Source of the DNA: Cotesia glomerata
Lineage: Eukaryota; Arthropoda; Insecta; Hymenoptera; Braconidae
Length of the DNA: 64,000 nt
Assembly (NCBI RefSeq): GCF_020080835.1
Contig: NC_058162.1
Location: 12,918,612-12,982,611, forward strand
Direction: 5' to 3'
How positions within the stretch are numbered: position 1 is the stretch's first letter; each line of letters begins with the position of its first letter. The notes under the pieces were generated by a model, which saw only the letters and a list, made by a program, of their open reading frames with translations, made no database searches and was not told the origin of the DNA. Both the position numbers and the translations under genes were made by a program. Of this stretch, positions 23,123 through 34,100 are shown piece by piece.

Positions 23123-23751
23123 TGTAAAATGTTGAAAATGCGGGAAAGCGGAGGATCAGGTTTTGGTCTGGATATCTCAATTAAAACGCGGTCATATTAT
23201 TAAAAATTAACTGTATAAATTTATTTACACTAAATACAAGTTATATTTAATATGTTAATTTGCGGATTATTTAAATAAAAGCGGATAAATAAAGCACTGC
23301 GCGAATAATAAAGTGAAGCCGGTTGACACGTGGTTGAACACACTGCCGGCAGTGGAAAAGCGGAGAATTAATTGCACAAATAACACAATTTATCTGTAAC
23401 AAACTAAAGCGGATTAATAACAATCAATTTAAGCAAATTAAATTATTAAATCAGCGAAATGCGGTTTAACAAAAAGCGAAAGTGGAGAAATACTAATGGT
23501 GACTTGATGCAGCGAAAGCGTGGAAGCGAAAGTTAAATAATAATAATGCGTTTTTTTCCTTGTCGACTTGGGGAAGAAGGCTAATAGCGCATGTCTGCTG
23601 AGCAATCAGCCAATCACGCCATAGCGTGATGTCAAGCTCAGCTTTCATAGGCGGTTAGTTTTTGCGGGAACTAGCAGTAGACAGGTGCGGCTCGTGAAAT
23701 TGGGAGTCCCCCAGGGGCGTCTTTATCGCGGCTGGGCCTGTTCACTGAACA
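23123..23751 (-). repeat. 5' LTR of BEL-B1 (629 bp)
   Basis: It runs from TGTAAAATGTTGAAAATGCG to TTCACTGAACA at 23751, directly against the AGTAT duplication. It contains the GGCGTGATTGGCTGAT and GCTTCCACGCTTTCGCTGC blocks common to all BEL-B family LTRs here. Confidence 0.9.
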
Positions 23752-23792
23752 AGTATTACTGTAACGAAAAGAAAGTTTTTTATGTTTGATTA

Positions 23793-25051
23793 TGTTACGT
23801 TCTCAGAATTTTGCCTAAAATTATTTTTTTTTATTATTTTATAAATATTATATTTTACATAAATTTATCTCATTCAATGCTCCGAATGCACATTGAGAGA
23901 TGTCCGTTGCTTTGCTGGTAGCTTGATCAGCAGCTTGGTAACGGAAATCTCGCGATAAGGCGTCGGCAGAGAGTCACCGCGGCCGCGAATAGTCCAAACA
24001 TCTTGCGTCAACATGAGACCTGGGCCTCGATGACTCTCTCAGGGAGTAACCTGAGCTGCAAACATGGCTGAAATACTGTTTATAAAAACTAATCTGTAGC
24101 TAATTCAAGTCTCGAGACGTAGAAGTAGATCTCGAGACTCTCTAGTGCAGAGAGCTCTATCCTCAGGATTGAACCTCTCCAGATCCTATTATCAAATAAA
24201 CCAACTATACCGAACATATAGCCCATTACACTTATTATGAGGATGAGTGCTTCACGGCTGTTCTACCCCATATGAAGAAATCCTTCGGCAGAAGCGCTAG
24301 TCAGCGTCTTCTCCAGTCTAACTCTCCTGCTGGGCGAACGCTTTATCGGCGTTCCACCAGGTCCCAATCTCTTCGCCAACTCCAACTTCCTTTACTTCAT
24401 GCTTCGAGGAAAGCGATTACGTCGATCGGGTCAATCGGTACATAAGCGTCGCCATCTCTTCGCCCAGCCGTTTTATTTGTCGTTACCGATAATCGACGAC
24501 GAAATTCCAGTTGAGCCGCGAGTGGAAGTAGTGCGGGCTCAGAAACCGTTGCTGCGTATAATCGACGACGAGATACTCGTTGAACCACGGGTGAGAGTAG
24601 TACGAACTGCCGAGGAAGACTCGCCCAAATCACCACTGTACCAGGGTCCGCAGGGTCAGTCAATCTTCGCCAACAACAACCGCCCTGCCTATTGGACGGA
24701 TGTCACCAGGACCTGGAAGTTGGTCCCAGTAGAGGTTCCCAAGGTTCACCCTCCAGGAGGTGTCATCCCGATAAAAGATCCCAGATACGGGTATTATTCG
24801 AAGGAGTACTTTCGAAAGACGGAGTACGACATCTACCCGCCCTTCGAAGCTAAGTGGTTAGAAACCCAGGGGGTTATTTGGGCTGATTTATGGGGCCCAT
24901 AATGGTAAGTCCACAATAATTAAAATAAAACAAGTAAGCTCATCTGTGACGACACACCGGGGGTCGATCGATTACCCAAAGTGTCAAAACCTGGTATTTA
25001 ATTATTTAAAATCTCAAAGAATTTATTTGACGTATTTTTGGGAACGTAACA
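23793..25051 (+). repeat. Solo LTR (1259 bp) with ATTA target duplication
   Basis: The termini TGTTACGTTCTC and GGGAACGTAACA are inverted. ATTA flanks both sides (23789-23792 and 25052-25055), so it is a complete solo LTR. It is related to the 635-bp LTR at 15513 (shared TCCAAACATCTTGCGTCA and TCATCTGTGACGACACACC) but is about twice as long because of an extra internal block of about 600 bp that holds a 167-codon reading frame. Confidence 0.8.
24399..24902 (+). CDS. Unidentified 167-aa reading frame inside the solo LTR
   Basis: I do not recognise this protein. It is Pro-rich and charged, with a duplicated segment in its first half (IIDDEIPVEPRVEVVR, then IIDDEILVEPRVRVVR) and a Tyr/Pro-rich C-terminal part (PRYGYYSKEYF, YDIYPPFEAKWLETQG). 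Base composition is clearly more GC-rich than its surroundings, which supports real coding history. The frame is also open upstream of the ATG in places, so the start is uncertain. TAA at 24900 is followed by TGGTAAGTC, a possible splice donor. It lies in the block that the short relative LTR lacks. It may be captured coding sequence or a chance frame in GC-rich DNA. Confidence 0.35.
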   Translation: MLRGKRLRRSGQSVHKRRHLFAQPFYLSLPIIDDEIPVEPRVEVVRAQKPLLRIIDDEILVEPRVRVVRTAEEDSPKSPLYQGPQGQSIFANNNRPAYWTDVTRTWKLVPVEVPKVHPPGGVIPIKDPRYGYYSKEYFRKTEYDIYPPFEAKWLETQGVIWADLWGP

Positions 25052-26090
25052 ATTAACAATTAAATTTTAAACTTTTATAGTGAAATGTCACGAACATATG
25101 TCACGTGATGATCCGAAGGAATTTTATAAATTTTCAATATTCAATTACGCATTAAACCTAATCTCAATGTTTTAAGAATTAAAGTCGCGATTTTTAATAT
25201 TTATTTGAATCAAATTGAAACTTATTTTTGCAAGCACAAAATCTCATTTCCAAAATTATTTTATTGAAAAATAATTATAAATTATTTGTCAAACCAATAA
25301 CTTCAGAAAATTCGTCCAAGATCCTAGAATAGTCATTATCATTAATAATGATCAGGATACATGACTTGAATTCATTGTCGATGGAAAGGTCTATTGCAAT
25401 AGATGTAAATTCATTCATGGTTTATTGGTAAAAGTTTTATTATAACTTTGATAGAATTGAACTTATTTTGCAAAAATCTTGATAGATAATTTAACTTATT
25501 GATTATATGCCTCAAAATAATTTGGAAATAGTGTGAAATATGCATTAACGGGGCTGAGCTTGAATCCTCAGTTTCAAATGCCCGTCTCGCAAATTAAACT
25601 GTAATAAACTACTTTTGCGATGGATTAATTATTTAAATTTTGACCATGAATCCGTATTACAAAACGTGTAAAAAATCTTGTTAGTATTCTATCTTATCTG
25701 AATCTAATGACGAAGTTTGTTCGCTTAATGAAATATTTCTGAAAATTACACTGGAAATAGAGCAACGCGCGTTAATGATCGAGTTACCTTTTTCTTTTGA
25801 GTCAGGGGCTCATTATTACCGATCAGACCGTTTAATAAACGGTACCAATTAAATGACCGTAGGAGTTAACAGGTTGTCATCTACAAGAAGGAAAGTCCCG
25901 TAGTACGATTTCAGGTTGATGAGTTTGTTGTTTCGTGTAAGAACAACGCGCACTGAATCGGCTACCAAATTAAGAAATGGCCGTGTCGAGAAACATGTTC
26001 TCCTAAGGCGGAATGTCACGTATTGCTATTTGGAAGTTCTGATTTCAAGAAAAATTTTGAAATTTAACGCGTTGAAATTGAAGCTATTCT
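25052..26090. other. AT-rich sequence without recognisable features
   Basis: No gene or clear repeat was found. A frame at 25916 runs into the neighbouring LTR fragment and has no protein-like character. Confidence 0.5.
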
Positions 26091-27237
26091 ACCAGTTGCT
26101 CGCGGATAGCTTAAACATCTTGCGTCAGCATAAGGTCCGCAGCTCGACGACGTTCTCGAGGTGTAACCTGAGACCAACAATGGCTAAAAATTAGAAGATT
26201 GTACCATTGTAAGCAGTCAGAATAGTCAGTCGATCTATAATCTTTATAGAGTATGGAGCTCTGCTCCGTGCACACCTGACCCTGCTTCAGTTTTCTCATT
26301 ATCATTATTAAGTATCATTAGTTTTAACTTATTGGTTATTCATTTCTATTGGAGACGAGCGCTCATAAGCCGTTCTCTCTTCCTAAAAAATCATATATCC
26401 TCTTTGGCCCCAATTGCTGTTCAAGTCGCCTAAAGTCTGCGTCGTGAGTGGTCAAAAGCTCAAACAAAAAGTTTCGAAAATCCAAAAGTGCACGACTCAT
26501 AATGTTCATTTAATTATGAAATATAAAAAAAAAAAAAAAACTTAAGTCGTTCAAAATTAATTGCCGAAAAAACAGCTGTAGTAGGAAGGTACTGCACAAG
26601 CGCCCCTGGTGGAATAAAATGTACATAATGTCTATAGATATAGATATATCACCATCCATGTTAATTTTACATGGATATATATAGATATACAGTCTTGTAG
26701 TTTTCGTTTTTTATTAATTGCAATTAAACGACACTGAATTAATTAATCATTCGCATTCAGTGACCTACAATCGTCGATTAGAATTTTTAAAGAAAAAATT
26801 TAACTCAAATAATGGATTTTTTCACAAGTTACAGTGTTTTCGGGTTTCACACATGACGGACAGGAAAATTTTTTGACCTATTTTGGTGTTTTTTTCCATT
26901 TCTATTGCAGTAAATCAATTTTTAAAAAGTATGAAATTAATCTCCATTAAATTATCTCGACAATAGTATGCAAAATATCTTGATTCCGTGAACTAACAAG
27001 GCTATAATAATAAAAATAGTCGCCAAAATGAGGCGAAAAAAATTTTTCGATCGTAAAGCACTCTCTGATGCTTCGCATCATGAGTCGTGCAATTATTGTC
27101 CAATCCAGCAAGGGATCCAGCAAGTTTAAATTTTACAATCAAAATCATCTGTGACGACACACCTGAGGTCGATTGATTTTCTAACGATGTCAACCTGGAT
27201 TATTTATAATTAACGCCCCAAATTTGGGAACGTTACA
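26091..27237 (+). repeat. Gypsy-like LTR fragment split by an insertion
   Basis: From GTTGCTCGCGGATAGC it follows 15635-16147 closely, ending GGGAACGTTACA at 27237. Its first 120 bp or so are missing. Between GTGGTCAAAAGCTCAAA (about 26465) and AATTATTGTCCAATCC (27091) about 620 bp are inserted. Confidence 0.8.
26489..27091. mobile_element. Non-autonomous insertion with 12-bp inverted ends
   Basis: TGCACGACTCAT at 26489-26500 is mirrored by ATGAGTCGTGCA at 27080-27091. The element interrupts an LTR whose uninterrupted form is visible at 15513-16147. It has no coding frame and includes a poly-A run and ATATAGATAT repeats. The exact left edge and target duplication are unclear because about 25 extra bases precede the left repeat. 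Confidence 0.6.
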
Positions 27238-28444
27238 GATAACTTATTGAAACTCTGTAAATTGCATCTAAAAACTTCTTAAGTAAGCTTCAATTTGAGT
27301 ACTATATCATATGTGTAGTCTCAAATTTATGTCTCATTCCGCTATGCCAATTATGAAATTTGCTATTGACTGGTTTTAGTATTTTTCCGTCGATATATAT
27401 TTTTGTTGATTGCATAGAAGTTAAAAGCCCTAGTTTTGTATACAATCCTCGTTATATTTTTTTCTATTCATGATGAAATCTACTTCCATTTCGGCAGCCG
27501 AATGGTCTTTTTTAAAGCTTATTTTTGAGTCTTTAAAATTTTTTTAAGGAATGTGCGCGGCGCATATTCCCAGGGTACAATTTAAATTAATAACACTCAC
27601 CGAATAAATTGAATAAATTTAAAATACAATATAATTCTTTTCAGTTTATTCTTCACTATATCATCATGAAAATTATTTTTCTAATTTATCCTCATAGTGT
27701 GAATTTTTTACATTTGTTATAAATATACATGTTAGCATCATTGGAAATTTGAACGGTTCATATTTCCCACTTGGTGTTCATAAAAACAAAAACGCATCGT
27801 GCGATTTAGAAGTTACGATGCATCTCGAAGTCTTCCGGTAGAAAAACGTAAAGTGCATGCTTCTAATAGTTTGAATTTTCATGGATTTACATATAATATC
27901 CATTCGAAATTAAAACAAGTCGAAAATATTTGGTAAGTACCGGAAATAAATATTTTCACACTTTTTAATCCTTTTTTTTTTTAAGTGGCATTCGTAACAT
28001 ATGATTTAATTTTCTTTTACATTGATAAAAAAAAATTATTCTATTAAGAATATATGTTCTTGGTACAAGAAAGTATCGTGGTAAAAATTTTCAACAATTT
28101 ACTTTTTTATTTAAAGAATTCGTCGAATCACCTAGATCATACGTATTTATATTATTGAAGCTATCCATTTATTTATTTTTTCATTATATTAAAAATAATA
28201 ATTGATATTCTTCAGTCCAAAAGTTAATGAAATAAATTGTTAATTTGAACAAATATCTTGAAAAAAAAATTCTTGTCGGGACAAAATTTTTTTTTTTTCT
28301 CAGTGTATCTGATTGTTTTATTAAAACTTGATCTTTTGTTAAAATTTTAATTCTAAAGGTATGTTGAGTGCAAACAGAGAAAAAAAAGAAAAGGGGGTGA
28401 GAACGGAGAAGGGTGTCAAGTTGCTGGTCATGTCTTTTTCCCAG
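27238..28444. other. AT-rich non-coding stretch
   Basis: Nothing definite. There is a small GC palindrome (TGCGCGGCGCATA) at about 27551, and the end is pyrimidine-rich (TGTCTTTTTCCCAG), which could be a splice acceptor for the next entry. Confidence 0.5.
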
Positions 28445-28619
28445 CAAACGGTCTACCCCAATTTACAATAATTGAAAAACTCAAGAAAAGAAAACACTAC
28501 CATCCTAAATTTAAAGAGGCAGCTGAGGTCCACAAATTGAAAGTTCCCTTGAAAGAATTGGCGAAGAGTTTACCTATTGGAGGCTAATTAAATGTGGCTT
28601 ATCAGGCGCTGATTCCGAA
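28445..28619 (+). pseudogene. Possible exon fragment, function unknown
   Basis: A strong acceptor-like tract (CTTTTTCCCAG) precedes 28445 and a donor GTAAGT begins at 28620. In phase, the 175 bp read NGLPQFTIIEKLKKRKHYH..., then KLKVPLKELAKSLPIGG, then TAA at 28585-28587, then LNVAYQALIPK to the donor. The lysine-rich text looks protein-like and the splice sites are good, but the in-frame stop means it is a dead exon, a different frame, or coincidence. I recognise no family. Confidence 0.3.
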
Positions 28620-28689
28620 GTAAGTTATTTTTTAATTCTTAGACTAGCAACTTTGCAGTCACTACATGACTGCTGAGACTTGTGAACTA

Positions 28690-28920
28690 TGAATAAAAAA
28701 ATCTGGAAAACGGTTGACCCTAAAAGCCATCCCTGCAACTTCCCGCTAATACATATCTAAGCGCTTCAAATAGCACTTATGACGTTTTTGACCTCTTCGA
28801 GCCCAAATATGAATTTATGCGCTATTACGAGCTTGTTATATGTTATAACGAGTTAGCTGTTCTAAGTTTTTGAGCTCTTCGAGCTCAGGAGTCTGATGGA
28901 AGTTTAATAAAACACTACCC
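28690..28920. repeat. Truncated second copy of the AACTTCCCGC-ended repeat
   Basis: It shares GGAAAACGGTTGACCCTAAA, GCAACTTCCCGCTAAT, the GAGCTCTTCGAGCTC palindrome and TCTGATGGAAGTTT with 16838-17030, then diverges into the minisatellite at about 28950. Confidence 0.7.
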
Positions 28921-28949
28921 TAGCGGTTTAGACACCAACGCCAAAACTT

Positions 28950-29190
28950 AGAGTATAAGTAGCGTTTAGGGAGAGTTTTAGCGGAGTAAACTCAGAGGAT
29001 GGTGTGCAGATATGACGCTAGATTCCGCTAGTGCTCTGTCGGGGTTTTCGTGGAGTACCGTTAGCGTTCTCACCGAGTATGAGCGGAGTAATGTTGGAGT
29101 TTTTTCCGAATATTTGTCGAGTACAAGCAGCGTTTTCAGGGAGTATCTACGGAGTACTGCTGGCGTTTTTAAAGATTTATAAATTAGGCC
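28950..29190. repeat. 33-bp minisatellite
   Basis: Units such as TGAGCGGAGTAATGTTGGAG(13 nt)TAT and the next two are exactly 33 bp long, at least four in a row, preceded by more degenerate ones. On the minus strand they read an 11-residue repeat (SLKTPAVLRRY, SLKTLLVLDKY, SEKTPTLLRSY) within a 77-codon frame at 28978-29211. Whether it is translated is unknown. Confidence 0.75.
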
Positions 29191-29214
29191 AGCAATACCA
29201 CCTCTTCCCATAAC

Positions 29215-30885
29215 AGACCGTCCAATATCCTGGTGAATAAGATCACGGTCTCATTTGAAGGCTATATAATTGGGAAGATTGAAAACCGAATTATCATGAG
29301 CAAGTTTGAGCTAAGTTTCAGTTAATGCAATAATGTATGATTTTGTTACAGCAACTAAATCCAAAAATTGAGCGATATGGCCATTTAGACTATTGATATT
29401 TAAACTTAATAACCCTATGGACGTTGACTTATGACTAAGAGAATCAGTTAAATCTAATAAACATTTATCAAGTATATTCAAATCTAATTCAGAATAAATT
29501 GTGATACGAGGTGAATCGTCATCTTTTTCAAAAAAAATGGAACCATTCTGATCCTAAGCGTATTTAAATTTGGAAGTTTTTGCTTTCTGTTGAGCACTGA
29601 TAAGTAGTTTGTAGACTAAAGGATGCAAAAGTTCATTAACATACTCATAACCTCCAGCTTGGCGTTCATCAATAACCTTAGAAAGATATATTTTTCAGGT
29701 AACGCCTTATGATTTCGTTTAGCTTCTACCATATGGTCTCGAATCTGAGGTGATTTTAGCTTGACTATGAATGAGTGCAGAACAGGTCCATTCTTATTTT
29801 TACGTATGTTATTATTTCTAGCCTTACCACTATTAGTACGTTTTTTATCAAATCTACGAGCATTTAGAACATCTGACTTTAAGTGAGAAACATTTCGGAC
29901 ATTAAAAATACTGTCTATAATATCTTCAGTGGATATAGCAGCTATAACCGATTCAGGAATACCAGAGATGACCAACTCCGATGTTGACTGACAGACAGCT
30001 TGCACAGCTGATGGCGGTGGAATTTCAAATGAAGAAGCTTTTAGTGTAGCAATGTCTTGAGTCATAACAACTAAACTTATAGAAGTTGTATTCATCCAAT
30101 TCAGACTTTAAACTTGTAACCTTCATAGCATTTTCGGTTAAACCTTCATTCAGTTTGGCTAAGTCTTCCTTAATAGCAGTTTGTTCAGTTTGCATGGAGC
30201 TCAAATTCCTTGAGAGATGATCGATAGTATTTGTGAGTGTTTGAACTTGTCGAGTAAGGTTAGATAACTGTTGAAGTTTTTGTGATTGTAATCTCAGGGA
30301 TAGCATTACCAATGTCAACCTTTCATCTGCTGTCATGGTCAGCCAACCTTGTGGTAACTCATTGGACTCGATAAGACTCAAAGTTGCATCCTGTGCTTGA
30401 TTGTTATTAGCTGAACAAGCACCACCTAAGTGAGAAAGAAAAGATAACGTTGACATAGAACTCATAGTGGAAAGAGCACCAGGATCAGTATCAGTGTTTA
30501 TCGTTGATGTCGAACTCATGGTCTCACTTACTGTAGTAGTAGATAGAAACACTGAATCATCTGTAGGTGAAAAGTACGGAGTACCTGGAGACACAGTGCA
30601 TGAGTCAGATTGCGAACAGATCACCGAGTTATTTAAAGCTGCAGATCTTAAGGTATTTAAACGGCTTTTATTTGTTTGAGTCTGTTGAATTTCAAGTTCA
30701 ATTAAATAAGCAAACTGAGATCTGCAACAGTCATCCTGGGATTTATTTTTGATGTAATCGCGCAGACAACTTTTATGAAAAGATTTTAGACAAGTGTTAT
30801 AAGTAAAGGGAGTCTTTAAGTTAGCTTTACATCTAACACATGTGTCACAAGATACTGACTTAACAAGTACCAGCCTAATTCAACC
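29215..30885 (-). pseudogene. Non-LTR retrotransposon fragment: ORF1 (PHD-like finger, coiled coil, FP25K-like) joined to an endonuclease start
   Basis: Read leftward from 30885, a continuous frame starts with a Cys/His finger (CDTCVRCKA, NTC, FHKSC, DDCC), then a Ser/Thr-rich stretch and a heptad-like helix (LTRQVQTLTNTIDHLSRNL). After a frameshift near 30095 it continues with ELVISGIPESV and FIVKLKSPQIRDHMVEAKRN, which resembles the baculovirus-FP25K-like C-terminal domain of some LINE ORF1 proteins. After another shift near 29705 it reads through a TAG (about 29553) into IGLLSLNINSLNGHI, the start of an apurinic-type endonuclease of ORF2. ORF1 and ORF2 share one frame here. The RT is absent; the sequence ends at the 33-bp minisatellite. 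Confidence 0.7.
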
Positions 30886-31109
30886 GATATGACATTGTTA
30901 TAAAATATAATAAAATGTTAATAAATAACGTACAAACACTTGAAAGTTTAACGGTTGAGAATAAGGATAAGAAGTGAATGTAACATTGATTGATAATTTT
31001 TTTTATTGATTCAAAGTAATGAAATTATTTAAAATGATTTTATTCGATCAAATTAATCTTTTATCAGTAAATAAAATGTGTTTGTTAGAATATATACGTC
31101 ACTATGCTG

Positions 31110-34100
31110 CTCAATATTACTTTTAACGGAGTACAACGAGGGTTTCATTATCCGGAGAAGGCCTCCGGCCCGTGCTAGTCAGTTATCGACAAATCCTCAT
31201 AGCGCTGTAGTCCGAAGTACTCGCGCCAGTAGTTGTAAGTAGTGAGTAAGTCCCAAAGGTGCAGGCGCCGGCGCAGAGGTGGTGGGGAAGACAGAGTGAA
31301 GAAAGAAACGCACCAACAAAATTCTGAAGAGTTATTGTGATCGAGCAGTTCAGCTGTACAACACGCGAAAAAAATCTTCAATCCAGGTAATTATTTTAAG
31401 TTCGCTCGAACAAAGTGGAGCGAAGCGATGAAACTTTATTTATTTAAGTGCTTGCTAGGCCATTATGTCAGGTTGCTTAAATTAATCTTAATTTGTAATA
31501 AGTACTAATACCAATTTGCGGTTACAGGAAAAATCATTATCAAAGAGTACGTGACGCAGTGACCGAGGATTTTGCCGTCATCCCAGAGTATCTCACCGAG
31601 GGAAATTTGATACCAGCACCTGAGACAAGGAGTTGCAGCTCACCGAGGGAGTGCCAATAAAATTATAAAAACTCCAGGTACAAATATTATGTCTGAATGA
31701 TTTCTCGGGTGTGAAGCATCAGCCAGGCCGTCATGTCAGCTAAAAGTCACCGCCATTTCGCGCTCGGTCAGAATCACTAGGTTTAGAATACATTTAGAAT
31801 AATTTTAAAAATAAATTCAGGATAAAATTTGTAACGGAGTGATCGTTACCCGTTAAAGGCCCTTCTATCCGCACTCATTAAGTTATCGACGGATCACAGA
31901 TTGCTGTGATCTGAAGCCCTCGTACTCATAGTTTGAGACTTGTAAGTAAGTCCTCAAGGTGGAGGTGTCGGCGTAGTGAGAGGGGGGAGAGCAGAGGAAG
32001 AAAGAAACGCACCGACGAAATTCGGAAGATTCATTGTAACCGAACAGTCTAACTTAGTAGAAACGCAAAATTACTGAACATCTATCCCAGTTACAGGTAA
32101 AATATTTGCCGGGAGTACGTGACGCGACGCAGTGACCAACGTCTTTGCTGCCAGATCAAATAACTCACCGAGGAGATTTTTGTACTAGCATCGAGACGAG
32201 GAGTTTGTAGCTCATCAAGGGAGTGCACACTACAATTATAAAAACTCCAGGTACAAATATCATGTCTAAATAATCTCTCGGTGGTGCGGCGTCAGCCAGG
32301 CACTCAAGTCGGCTGAAGGTCATCGCCATTTCGCGTTCAGTCACAATAATTAGTTTAAGAATTTAGTCGTAAAATTTACTTAAAATATTATATAGAATTT
32401 GTTTATCAGAAATATTTAGAGTGTTATTTAGAATGTTTTAGAATTCATTTAAAATAATATTCGGAATAAATTTAAGAACAATCGAGACAAGTCCAGAATA
32501 GAAATCAGAATATAATTAAGAATGAATTTAAGTACAAGTTAGAAATAAAAGTACTAAATATTTAATTAATGAAACCAGGAATTATTTCGGTTCATTAATT
32601 TACTACGTAGGCAGAGTCTGGATTGACTTTACTAGAAATAATTTCGGTTGGTCAATTCATGGTTTTGGTGCCATGAGAAACGAATTGTCTTTGGTAATTG
32701 AGTTAAGTAGATTTATTTAATTAATTGCGCATTTTAAAACCAGTAAAATATTTTGTTAAAATTTTAGTAAAATCATTGGAAAATAATTAAAATCAGTAAA
32801 ATTATTTATAATAAATTTTTGGTTGTCAAAATAAAATTGTTTAAAATAGAATTCGAGTCAGGAAATAGTTGTTAAAATTGTTAGTCTGCATTGTTTAATT
32901 AAAATATAAAATGTTTCACTTGAAAATTTCGTTCGAAATTTGACTTAGCGAGTTGTGCGACAGAGACGCAAGACCGAGCGAGAGCGTCAGCCATCTTGTC
33001 CCGCGCAAAAACGCTGAGTAGAGGACACTCAAGGTCGAGACCAAAATCTTATTGTGTTGCTAGGCAGAATATAATCCGCTTTTAAAATAAAATAAATGCT
33101 AAGTTTTTCAACCATACACAATAGAAAGTAAAATGAAATAATTTAGGTAAAATAAAACTTGGTTATTTAAGGACAAGTAAAATAGTTTAGAAAAATAAAT
33201 CGAACAAAATCAATTGAAAAAGTCTTAGTTAATAAAAATTAAGTTCTTAATTAAATAAAATAACTCATCAATTCTGACAAAATAATTCGGACAAAATTCT
33301 AAATAACTTAGTAAATTGGACTTAATAAATTCTGGTAAAATAAATTAGACAAAGTAAAATAATTTAACAAAACAATTTATAAAATTATTTAAGTGAATTC
33401 AGTAATAATAAATTTGTAAACACTCGGACGCAACGAGCACGTTGTTGGCAGATTATTAAGACCACTGTCAATAGATTTTAACCTATTAATTCAAGATACG
33501 AAGACCTCTTGGATTTAAATATTTATTGTTGTATTATTAAGACCACGTCAATTAATTAGTTAATGATTTTAATTTGAAATTTGGATTAGATATTTTGTGA
33601 AATTAGTTAGGAACTCGGATTTAGTTAATTAATGAATGGAATAAATGGACCTAGGTATTAAATCGGATCTTATTTAATTTTGGGAAATTAATTTTTGTTA
33701 CATTGAAAATAAATTTATAAATTTTAATCTGTAAAATTCGGGTAAATATTTACTGTGTTTGGAAATTTAAATAATAGTGTGCGTGGGTAGTATTAATTAT
33801 TGCAGTGTTGCCTAGGGATTCATGGTATCCTCCTCTGATTCCTGGGCACACTTAAAGTCCTTTGCATAGACACCCAGGTGGGGGTGCAATAGGCGTAAGT
33901 TGGAAAATAAATAAATTGTGGGTGTGTGTGGAAAATATTATTGCAGTGTAGCTTAGGGATTCATGGTATCCTCTTCTGCTTCCTGGGCGCACTTAGAAGC
34001 CGTTGTATAGACGCCGAATTTGGGGTACAACGGTAGTAAGCTAGAAACCACGGCATAGACGCTCCATATGAGGGTACTGTCGGGAAGAGGAACTATGATA

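Larger units (their letters stand above)
18231..23751 (-). mobile_element. BEL/Pao LTR retrotransposon, element B1 (gag-deleted)
   Basis: This 5.5-kb minus-strand element has LTRs of 613 and 629 bp (TGTTCA...TTTACA on its own strand) and a perfect 5-bp target duplication AGTAT at 18226-18230 and 23752-23756. Order on the minus strand is 5' LTR, PBS, gag stub plus zinc knuckles, protease, RT, RNase H, integrase, DUF5641, PPT, 3' LTR. The gag core is missing, and pol has several nonsense changes, frameshifts and deletions. The closest relatives in the window are B2 (10541-13292), C (60481 onward) and two solo LTRs. Confidence 0.93.

Noticed and set aside
31175..31381. 68-codon minus-strand frame
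   Set aside because: It lies in the GC-richer part of a long LTR module, and the second module does not keep it open.
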